64,000 nt of DNA from Microbacterium tenebrionis. GTDB lineage: Bacteria; Actinomycetota; Actinomycetes; Actinomycetales; Microbacteriaceae. Positions 58,595 to 64,000 of the stretch are shown one piece after another. Location of the stretch: positions 372,001 to 436,000 of the forward strand of contig NZ_CAHJXQ010000001.1 in the NCBI RefSeq assembly GCF_903645325.1. The letters are read 5' to 3'. The translations under genes and the position numbers were made by a program. Positions within the stretch are counted from its first letter, which is position 1. Every line of letters starts with the position of its first letter. The notes beneath the pieces are model-generated. The model worked only from the letters and a program-made list of their open reading frames with translations, was not told where the DNA came from and made no database searches.

Positions 58595-59437
58595 TTGGCC
58601 GAAGTCATCGAACCGATCACGACATCTGAACAGAGCCTGAAGCGCCGGCGCACCGTCGCGCCGCGCGAGGCCGCCCGCAAGATGGTCGCCCCGATGCGTT
58701 CGATCGCGATCTTCGGCGCCGTCGGTGCGCTGGTCGCCGCCGGCGCGCTCCCCGCCTACGCCGCGTCGTCCGGGTCTGGATCCGCTGACGCCACAGCCAC
58801 GCTGCAGCAGGTCGCGGTCGGCGACGCGCAGTCGCTCGTCGTGGCATCCCAGGCGACGGCATCGCCGCTTGACCGCTCGACCTACTCCGCGACCACCCCC
58901 GAGGAGATCGCCGAGAAGAAGGCCGAAGAGGCTGCGAAGGCCCGCGCGGCAGCCGCCGCGGCAGCGGCGTCCGCGTCCGCGTCCGCATCCGCCGGGGCGC
59001 GGACGTTCGACGTCGGCAACTATGCGCTCGTCTCCCCGGGATCCGGTGAAGTGCGCTACCCGCTCCCTCGCGGTTCGTACACCGAGGGTCGCACGATCGG
59101 CGGCGGGCACAACGGCGTCGACATGCTCGCGCCTCAGGGCACGCCCATCTACGCCGCAGCGGCGGGCGTCGTCCGCGCCTCGGCCGAGAGCATCGGCGGC
59201 TACGGCGTCGCCGTGATGATCGACTCGGTCGTCGGCGGGCAGAGCCTCGCGACCACCTACGGTCACATGACCTACGGGTCCCGTCAGGTGCAGGCAGGCC
59301 AGACGGTCGTGGCCGGGCAGCTCATCGGCTTCGTCGGCAGCACTGGTCGTTCGACGGCGACCCCCCTGCACTTCGAGGTGTGGGTCAACGGCAGCCTGTA
59401 CGAGCCGTACGCCTGGCTCGCCGCCAACGCCGGCTGA
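58595..59437 (+). CDS. secreted M23-family metallopeptidase
   Basis: 280 aa. The TTG at 58595 follows AGGAGG by 6 nt. A long n-region precedes the signal peptide (about 45-65, AIFGAVGALVAAGALPAYA). An Ala/Ser-rich coiled or linker segment follows, then the LytM domain (about 170-280) with zinc ligands and catalytic residues in GGGHNGVDMLAPQGTP, TTYGHM and LHFEVW. It should cut peptidoglycan cross-bridges or be a LytM-like regulator; the HxxxD, HxH-type ligands appear intact. Confidence 0.9.
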   Translation: MAEVIEPITTSEQSLKRRRTVAPREAARKMVAPMRSIAIFGAVGALVAAGALPAYAASSGSGSADATATLQQVAVGDAQSLVVASQATASPLDRSTYSATTPEEIAEKKAEEAAKARAAAAAAAASASASASAGARTFDVGNYALVSPGSGEVRYPLPRGSYTEGRTIGGGHNGVDMLAPQGTPIYAAAAGVVRASAESIGGYGVAVMIDSVVGGQSLATTYGHMTYGSRQVQAGQTVVAGQLIGFVGSTGRSTATPLHFEVWVNGSLYEPYAWLAANAG

Positions 59438-59553
59438 GTCTCCGGCTCGCTTTCCGCCTGGGCGACACGCGCCCGAGTGTTCACCGACCGTTTCGTCATC
59501 TCGCGGCCTGATGGGCTAGCCTGTTCCCGTCGTCGCACGGACGGGAGAAGCTG

Positions 59554-59664
59554 ATGGAAGGAACTCCGGGCATCCGCACCATGGATGCACTCGGTCGTCA
59601 CGTCCTTCGGCATTGCCCGCAGGGATGCACCGAGCTTGTCGTGTGCGCGAGGCGTCGTCCATAG
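59554..59664 (+). CDS. small ORF (36 aa) overlapping a terminator
   Basis: ATG 59554 is preceded by GGGAGAAG at good distance. The peptide reads MEGTPGIRTMDALGRHVLRH then CPQGCTELVVCARRRP. The stop TAG (59662-59664) lies at the loop of the intrinsic terminator, so ribosomes would disrupt the hairpin. This layout suits a leader peptide controlling the HNH gene downstream or a free small mRNA. No family recognised. The flanking 59438-59553 and 59680-59764 show no other gene; a -10-like TAGCCT sits at 59516. Confidence 0.4.
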   Translation: MEGTPGIRTMDALGRHVLRHCPQGCTELVVCARRRP

Positions 59665-59679
59665 GACGGCGCCTTTTTT
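59650..59679 (+). terminator. strong intrinsic terminator before the HNH gene
   Basis: Stem AGGCGTCGTCC / GGACGGCGCCT (one G-U) with loop ATA and a run of six T. It is one of only two hairpins in the window with a real T-tract. Confidence 0.9.
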
Positions 59680-59764
59680 CGTCTCTGCGTGTCGTCTGTC
59701 GCCCTCGCGGCGTCATTGGTTCGAGAGTGCCGGGAAGCCGTCCCGGCGGATCGAGAGGATGACG

Positions 59765-60262
59765 ATGCGCACACTAGTTCTGAACGCGGGCTACGAGCCG
59801 CTGGCTGTGGTCTCGTTCAAGCGAGCACTCGTGCTCGTGATGAATCACAAGGCGACCGTGATCGAGCGGGTGGAGGACGATCCCGTCCGGGCGTCGGGCG
59901 GGCCATACGACAGACCAGCCGTCATCATCCTGTCCCGATACGTCCGCGTTCCGATGAGCCGGCGCGTGCCGGTCACGCGGCGGGGAGTGCTCCGCCGTGA
60001 CAATCACCGGTGCGGATACTGCGGCAAGGCGGCATCCACGATCGATCATGTCCTGCCGCGCTCGCGCGGGGGAGCGGACTCGTGGGAGAACCTCGTCGCC
60101 TGCTGCCTGCGCTGCAACAACGTCAAGAGCGATCGCACGCCCCAGGAGATGCACTGGGAACTGCGATTCACGCCTCGCCAGCCGAACGGCAACAGCTGGA
60201 CCGTCCGCGGAACCGAGCGCAGCGACCCGTGCTGGGAGCCGTACCTCGCGCTCGCCGCGTGA
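59765..60262 (+). CDS. HNH endonuclease
   Basis: 165 aa. The N-terminal MRTLVLNAGYEPLAVVSFKRALVLV is the hallmark of the stand-alone actinobacterial HNH proteins. The HNH/zinc core is DNHRCGYCGKAASTIDHVLP, then GGADSWENLVACCLRCNNVKSDRT, with two CxxC pairs and catalytic His. The ATG at 59765 is preferred over 59759 because GAGAGG is 6 nt before it. The role is not known; such genes are chromosomal and conserved rather than mobile. Confidence 0.9.
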   Translation: MRTLVLNAGYEPLAVVSFKRALVLVMNHKATVIERVEDDPVRASGGPYDRPAVIILSRYVRVPMSRRVPVTRRGVLRRDNHRCGYCGKAASTIDHVLPRSRGGADSWENLVACCLRCNNVKSDRTPQEMHWELRFTPRQPNGNSWTVRGTERSDPCWEPYLALAA

Positions 60263-60273
60263 CGCCACGCGCG

Positions 60274-60576
60274 TCAGTATCGAGGCGGATGGTGAGCGAT
60301 CCGTGTCGGGCGGTCGGCTCGTGAAGCGCTGCCGCCCGAGACCGCCTCGTCGAGCTCGGCGAGGAGTTCGTTCAGCGTGCGGTAGCGCGACCGCGACGGG
60401 CACGGGCTGCGGAGCCACAGCACGTCGTAGGTGCCGATATCCGTGCGGTCGACGTAGGCGATCAGCCGCGAGGCATCTGACACACTCCGCGCGGGATCGC
60501 AGATGCGCCAGGACTTGCGGCTGATCGCGATCACCTCCCACTCGGCGCCGCGGTGGGGGAGATCATCGGTGGTCAT
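60274..60576 (-). CDS. hypothetical protein
   Basis: 100 aa. MTTDDLPHRGAEWEVIAISRKSWRICDP and IGTYDVLWLRSPCPSRSRYRTLNELLAELD; no recognisable domain. The latter phrase recalls short proteins in Microbacterium that pair a beta sheet with a C-terminal helix. The ATG 60576 gives the first conserved-looking residue. Convergent with the HNH gene (11 bp). Confidence 0.6.
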   Translation of the reverse strand: MTTDDLPHRGAEWEVIAISRKSWRICDPARSVSDASRLIAYVDRTDIGTYDVLWLRSPCPSRSRYRTLNELLAELDEAVSGGSASRADRPTRIAHHPPRY

Positions 60577-60759
60577 CGTCACAGGATCTCCTCGGGCGGC
60601 TCGGTCGTTCCTCATGATTCTTGCTTCAGGCGGTACGTCGGCCAAGGGGGTTGACAGCGCAGGGACCGTCCGGGGCGCACAACTCGTCGTCGGCGTCAAC
60701 CCCTCGCGGAGGTGCATCGACTGTGGAAACGTGGGCATTCCGAACGAGGAGGACCGCAC

Positions 60760-61281
60760 ATGAACTCTCGCAACGAGCGCCAGCCCTATCAGCCCACGAC
60801 GACGCACGCCGGGTGGGGCGAAGGCGACCCCCATCTGACCGTGACTCGAGAGGATGATCGCTTCGTCTTCGCGCTGACGGCCGACCTCGTACGGATCGGA
60901 TCGGCGGCTGACAACGAGCTCCGTCTCGATGAGACGGATCCCGTGCACGCCGAGATCGCGCACGACGATCGGGACGAGTACGTGCTCACGATGCGCGGCG
61001 AAGGAGAGACGAGTGCACGCACGGACGTCGCGGCCACCGGCACAGACGACGATTCGATGATCCTCCGGACCGGAGCGAGATTCACGGCGGGGCCGTGGAC
61101 TCTGGTCTTCGGTCGAGCGGAGTCCTCCGATCACGGACGACCCTACGGTGGACGCGTCGGCGGGGAGTTCTCCGACCAGCGCGAACAGCCCTCGCGCCCG
61201 GACTACGCGCAGGGCGCTCATCAAGCGTCGGACGACGACCGTCCCCCGCAGGGCGGCGCCGACGAAGTCAAGGACGGATGA
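60760..61281 (+). CDS. FHA-domain protein
   Basis: 173 aa. The middle part fits a forkhead-associated fold: VRIGSAADNELRLDETDPVHAEI with the R-G-S...H pattern that reads phosphothreonine. The C-terminus is polar and low-complexity. The ATG at 60760 follows GGAGGACC. In 60577-60759 there is a 9-bp inverted repeat GGGGTTGAC/GTCAACCCC (60647, 60695) near a TTGACA. Partner kinase not in the window. Confidence 0.75.
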   Translation: MNSRNERQPYQPTTTHAGWGEGDPHLTVTREDDRFVFALTADLVRIGSAADNELRLDETDPVHAEIAHDDRDEYVLTMRGEGETSARTDVAATGTDDDSMILRTGARFTAGPWTLVFGRAESSDHGRPYGGRVGGEFSDQREQPSRPDYAQGAHQASDDDRPPQGGADEVKDG

Positions 61282-61293
61282 GAGGAGAAGCGG

Positions 61294-61566
61294 ATGCCAC
61301 GCGGAGCGAACTCACGATTGAAGGATCCCGAGCTCTATGAGGAGCTTCGAGACGACGGCGCATCGAAGGAGAAGGCTGCCCGGATCTCGAATGCGACGGG
61401 CGGCACCAAGAAGGGACGCTCGGAGGTCGGACGGCGCGGGGGCAAGGCCGGCGACTACGAGGACTGGACCGTCGACGAGTTGCGCAAACGGGCGAAAGAG
61501 CTTGGGCTGACCGGTTACTCCGGCAAGCGCAAGGCTGAGCTGATCAGCGCCCTGCGCAATCACTGA
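61294..61566 (+). CDS. Rho-N/SAP-like domain small protein
   Basis: 90 aa. A basic N-terminal motif MPRGANSRLKDPELYEELRDDGASKEKAARISNA (common in small stress-related proteins) leads to a Rho N-terminal-type helix-loop-helix WTVDELRKRAKELGLTGYSGKRKAELISAL, which binds nucleic acid. It follows the FHA gene by 12 bp with GAGGAGAAG as RBS, so the two may be co-expressed. Confidence 0.85.
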   Translation: MPRGANSRLKDPELYEELRDDGASKEKAARISNATGGTKKGRSEVGRRGGKAGDYEDWTVDELRKRAKELGLTGYSGKRKAELISALRNH

Positions 61567-61758
61567 CACCCAGCACAGGAACGATCCATACGGTGGCGCG
61601 GACAGCGTGATCCATCGACGAGGATGCAGACTGCCCGGGACGGACGTCAGTTGCCGTTGCCCGCCGCCGGGGCCGAGGCGCCGCCGAGCAGACGTATGAT
61701 CGCGATCTCGGCGCTGGTGATCTCGGGACTCCCGCCTACGGGGTGGGGATGAGTCGCG

Positions 61759-62103
61759 TCAGCGGGTGGCTAACGAATCGGCAGCGGGTGTCCGTGGAGC
61801 GCCGGAATCCGCGGGTTCCGGCACGACGTGCAGTCCAGTGGGGGAGTTGGCCGTGAAGGCCAGCGCGTCGACCCATGCACGGTTGATGGCTGGTCGCCGG
61901 CTGCCGTAGTACTTGAAGACCAGGGCGCTGCCCGCGTGCAGCCAGACCGTGGTTCGACCGCCGCCGATGCTCACGTCTTCGCGCCAACTGAACGGGAAAG
62001 GCTCGCCACGACGCAACTTCGCGCTGATCACGAGCTGCACGTGCGCGAGTGCCCTATCTTCCAACTCGTGCTTGACGTTGCCCTCGTAGATGAACTGACC
62101 CAT
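61759..62103 (-). CDS. DUF7882-type small protein
   Basis: 114 aa. MGQFIYEGNVKHELEDRALAHVQLVISAKLRRGEPFPFSWRED and TTVWLHAGSALVFKYYGSRRPAINRAWVDALAFTANSPTGLHVVPEP match a family frequent in Microbacteriaceae and of unknown function. The C-terminal 18 residues are low-complexity. Downstream, 61567-61758 has no gene, but a +1 frame reads GGSPEITSAEIAIIRLLGG and stops at 61649 or so, which might be a shifted extension. Confidence 0.85.
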   Translation of the reverse strand: MGQFIYEGNVKHELEDRALAHVQLVISAKLRRGEPFPFSWREDVSIGGGRTTVWLHAGSALVFKYYGSRRPAINRAWVDALAFTANSPTGLHVVPEPADSGAPRTPAADSLATR

Positions 62104-62248
62104 GCGAACGCGCTCCCTGGTTGCGCACGATTCGTCGTGCACCGCTGGCGCTTCGCGCTCAGACGGACTTGTGCCTCCTCGACAGCATAGGTGCGTTTCG
62201 CCGAGCATCGGCTCGTTCGGATCGTCCGGCCACGAGCCGATCGGAGGC

Positions 62249-62470
62249 TCAGGAGTCCGTCGCCGCATCAGGCTCGGTCAGGGGTCGCCCGATGACGCCG
62301 ATCCCCACGGCTTCATGGCTCGGCTCCGCGTCGTCATCCACGGGCTGGCGGGGTTCGTCGCCCGGCTCCTTCTCCGTGCTCGGCTCCTGCATCTTATCCG
62401 TGGTGGGCTCGGTCACCGGCTTCTCGCCATCGCTCCCGGCGCCCTCGCTGTCTGCGCGCTGGTCAGTCAT
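62249..62470 (-). CDS. small acidic hypothetical protein
   Basis: 73 aa, rich in Glu, Asp and Pro (KPVTEPTTDKMQEPSTEKEP), likely disordered. ATG 62470 follows a strong GGAGGAGCTG. Similar short acidic proteins occur in actinobacteria without known role. The 462 bp to its right (62471-62932) hold no gene; they contain the att-like site, a palindrome and a terminator. Confidence 0.6.
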   Translation of the reverse strand: MTDQRADSEGAGSDGEKPVTEPTTDKMQEPSTEKEPGDEPRQPVDDDAEPSHEAVGIGVIGRPLTEPDAATDS

Positions 62471-62601
62471 CAGCTCCTCCTTGATCGCGTTGTCCTGGTG
62501 AGGCCATCGTCCCGCGCTGGCGCGCAAAGGGGTACCCCCGTTGACAGCGACGCCAGGAGCGGGGTAGCGGCGAGCATCACGCTCGCGGTGCCGAAGCGGA
62601 G

Positions 62602-62622
62602 AGTGCCCCTGGAGGGACTCGA
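62602..62622 (-). mobile_element. probable attachment site: tRNA 3'-end remnant
   Basis: On the minus strand the sequence runs from T loop TTCGAGT, T-stem strand CCCTC, acceptor strand CAGGGGC, discriminator A and one C: exactly the 3' third of a tRNA, with no 5' part nearby. Such remnants are left when an integrative element recombines with a tRNA gene. To the right the sequence looks less GC-rich with element-type genes. The intact tRNA partner is outside the window. Confidence 0.65.
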
Positions 62623-62664
62623 ATGCGAATCGAGCAATTCGCATCCCGGCATAGACCGACAGAC

Positions 62665-62682
62665 TCCGCGTAATTACGCGGA
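62665..62682. other. 18-bp perfect palindrome
   Basis: TCCGCGTAATTACGCGGA followed by TTTT, in the AT-rich stretch right of the att-like site. It could be a protein-binding site or a terminator; nothing decides. Confidence 0.5.
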
Positions 62683-62831
62683 TTTTGGAAGTCGCGACGA
62701 CATCAAACTACGTCCGAAAACCGCTAGTTGGAAACAGGATGCGGCCAAAAGGCGGCCACGCCGCGGCTCTGAAGACCTGTCCTGAAGGGGCGCTCAGATG
62801 TATGCCGAAATGGGATGCGTTCAGACGCGAG

Positions 62832-62859
62832 ATGGCCGAATTGTCGAAGGCCATTTTTT
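62832..62859 (+). terminator. intrinsic terminator in the element edge
   Basis: ATGGCC (62832-62837) / GGCCAT (62849-62854) with a T-run to 62859. No upstream gene is recognisable on the plus strand, so it may end a transcript of unknown nature. Confidence 0.6.
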
Positions 62860-62932
62860 GAGCAGTTTGTCGCTGATTGCTTGCCATGGGTGAGCAACTC
62901 GCACATTTGACGTTTCGCGCGGCGCGTTGCTG

Positions 62933-63544
62933 TTACCGGTCGATCGATGGGCCGGAAGGTGATCCTGGAGGCTGGTGGGGCCGCATCTGTTCGTCGTTGT
63001 CGGCGCGCATCCTGTTGTGTGTCTCGCGGGTGATCAGGTCGACGGCGAGGCCGGCTTCGCGCGCCCGGGCCATCATGCGCGTGGCGGTGCTGACGCTTAC
63101 GCCGAGCTGCTCCGAGACGAGCTTGAGGGGCGCCAGGTTCACCGTCGCCGCGATCCGGTACAGCGTCACCGCGTCGCGCACCGTCTCCTCGTAGGTGCGA
63201 TCGGTGCGTGACTTCACCTCTGCCAGGTACTCGCGGAGAGGTTCGCTCTTGCTCTGCGCTCGGGTCACTTCGACCACGCGCATCGATGAGACCGCGACGA
63301 GGTACTGCACCCGTACGTCACGGAGGGCGGCCGCTGTCACCTCCGCGCCCTCCTCCGCGCGATCGAGGCGGACCGATGACGCGACGGTGCGGCGCAGCTG
63401 CTCGTCGAACACCACGCGGAGATGGATGGCTCCAGCGACGTTCGGCTCGCCGGTGGCGACGACATCCCATGCTTTCGGGATGCTCACGCCGTCGCTGACA
63501 TCGATTCGCTCGTTGTCGGTCACCTCGACTGCCACGTCACTCAT
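62933..63544 (-). CDS. unknown protein with C-terminal HTH-like region, element-associated
   Basis: 203 aa. No known family recognised. An N-terminal beta-rich part (IPKAWDVVATGEPNVAGAIHLRVVF), then a C-terminal helix-turn-helix candidate in two parts: EYLAEVKSRTDRTYEETVRDAVTLYRIA and LKLVSEQLGVSVSTATRMMARAREAGL. The latter resembles the HTH of recruited or plasmid-type DNA-binding proteins. It is divergent from the excisionase-like gene across repeated boxes. It probably regulates its element. Confidence 0.6.
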   Translation of the reverse strand: MSDVAVEVTDNERIDVSDGVSIPKAWDVVATGEPNVAGAIHLRVVFDEQLRRTVASSVRLDRAEEGAEVTAAALRDVRVQYLVAVSSMRVVEVTRAQSKSEPLREYLAEVKSRTDRTYEETVRDAVTLYRIAATVNLAPLKLVSEQLGVSVSTATRMMARAREAGLAVDLITRETHNRMRADNDEQMRPHQPPGSPSGPSIDR

Positions 63545-63573
63545 GCCGTGAGCCTTTCACGAATAAGGCCGGA

Positions 63574-63652
63574 TGAGCAATACATGTCGCGGATTGCTCA
63601 CGACAGGAGTACGGTGTGGGCAAGTGCTGACATGCATTGCTCACGATAGGAG
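63574..63652. promoter_or_regulatory. operator-like boxes in a divergent promoter
   Basis: TGAGCAAT (63574-63581) and ATTGCTCA (63593-63600) form an inverted repeat. A longer direct repeat ATTGCTCACGA(C/T)AGGAG occurs at 63593-63609 and 63636-63652; the latter includes the RBS of the small excisionase-like gene. Three boxes in one divergent region suggest a repressor site. Confidence 0.6.
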
Positions 63653-63658
63653 AAGGAC

Positions 63659-63841
63659 ATGAACAAGACAGACACTTCACTCGCCCTGACGATGAAGGAT
63701 GCTGCCAAGCTCGTCGGCGTCGACTACCGCACCATCAAGCTCGGCATCGAGAACGGCACCATCCCCACGGTCCAGCTCGGGCCCCGCCGGATGATCCCGC
63801 GTGTCCCGCTGCTGCGCGCGTTTGGCGTCGACGTCAGGTAG
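63659..63841 (+). CDS. excisionase-like HTH protein
   Basis: 60 aa. The core MKDAAKLVGVDYRTIKLGIENGTIP is an AlpA/MerR-type helix-turn-helix followed by a wing PTVQLGPRRMIPR. AGGAGAAGG precedes ATG 63659. Length and fold are those of excisionases and small helix-turn-helix proteins from integrative elements. The integrase, if any, is beyond the window. Confidence 0.75.
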   Translation: MNKTDTSLALTMKDAAKLVGVDYRTIKLGIENGTIPTVQLGPRRMIPRVPLLRAFGVDVR

Positions 63842-64000
63842 TCGCGCGACAACAGTGCTGCCTGCCGCCCGGTAGCCAGCGGTACAGCGCGATCCCCGAA
63901 CGGGCAACGCCCGGAAGTGGGTCCCGCTTGTGCGTCGGAACCCCTACAAGTCAGAGCGCGTTTATCGCCGCAAATATGGCATAGACGGCTGCAGCCAGTA
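63842..64000. other. no gene recognised at the right edge
   Basis: 159 bp after the excisionase-like gene. Open frames exist but none shows a family motif, RBS or clear start before the window ends. Confidence 0.5.

Noticed and set aside
59554-59664. Similarity of MDALGRHVL to the N-terminus of S-adenosylmethionine decarboxylase
   Set aside because: Only nine residues agree and the enzyme's catalytic region is absent; probably chance.
60647-60703. Inverted repeat GGGGTTGAC/GTCAACCCC as a regulator site before the FHA gene
   Set aside because: Arms are only 9 bp and 39 bp apart, and each may simply contain a -35-like TTGAC; not enough to call an operator.
63842-64000. Short plus-strand frame with RNPYKSERVYRRKYGIDG at the right edge
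   Set aside because: No start codon or RBS is visible and the frame is cut by the window end; cannot be supported.

Overview
The window is high-GC actinobacterial chromosome, most likely from a Microbacterium-like member of the Microbacteriaceae. I infer this from the gene families and their order, not from a 16S gene. The supporting families are topA-tmk-holB, an IspD-IspF fusion, CarD, GlnR, SigK/RskA with DipZ, an actinobacterial XPB helicase, DUF3027, DUF3263, DUF4032 and DUF7882-type proteins. Many starts are GTG or TTG behind good ribosome binding sites.

Layout. 0-8 kb: end of a TadE-like gene, topA, tmk, holB, a secreted S33 peptidase, tRNA-Thr(CGU), pncA and an IMPACT/YigZ gene. 8.1-9.3 kb: a small zone of gene decay (remnants of a CGNR regulator, a CxxC-containing protein and an M20 peptidase) around a tRNA-Lys(UUU) gene that is split by a 220-nt group I intron. 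This is the most striking feature of the window. 9.3-14 kb: a TRIC-type channel, then a SigK-type regulon (FAS1 lipoprotein, dipZ, sigK, rskA) with matching promoter-like boxes in the divergent intergenic region. 14-17 kb: a conserved unknown gene, pabC, and a DUF559/AbiEi-like gene lying between two copies of a palindromic repeat that occurs three times here.

17-32 kb holds a phosphate regulon: pstSCAB with a PHO-box-like site, a Nudix/histidine-phosphatase fusion overlapping ppk1, glnR, and phoU divergent from a SenX3/RegX3-type two-component pair. Folate-related YgfZ, a nitrobindin-like protein and gpmA lie among them. 32-47 kb is mostly housekeeping: carD, ispDF, cysS, rlmB, a DUF4032 kinase-like gene, a UgpC/MsiK-type ATPase, a degenerate DsbA-like protein, tRNA-Thr(UGU), a tyrosine phosphatase, a SRAP protein, a DUF606 transporter, a nitroreductase, msrB, and DUF2332, DUF3263 and LytR_C genes.

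47-60 kb: groL under a perfect CIRCE element, a lone WXG100 gene, a second two-component pair, the XPB helicase and its helicase-associated partner (frameshifted), a cold-shock protein, DUF3027, serC (two frameshifts), a DtxR-type repressor with a candidate iron box, an M23 peptidase behind a long structured leader, and an HNH endonuclease gene preceded by a small ORF that runs into a strong terminator. 60-62.5 kb: small FHA, Rho-N, DUF7882-type and acidic-protein genes.

Near 62.6 kb a tRNA 3'-end remnant marks a probable attachment site. Right of it the sequence looks poorer in GC and carries an unknown HTH-like protein divergent from a small excisionase-like protein, with a repeated operator-like motif between them. 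This looks like the edge of an integrated element that continues beyond the window. I saw no CRISPR array, rRNA or insertion sequence.
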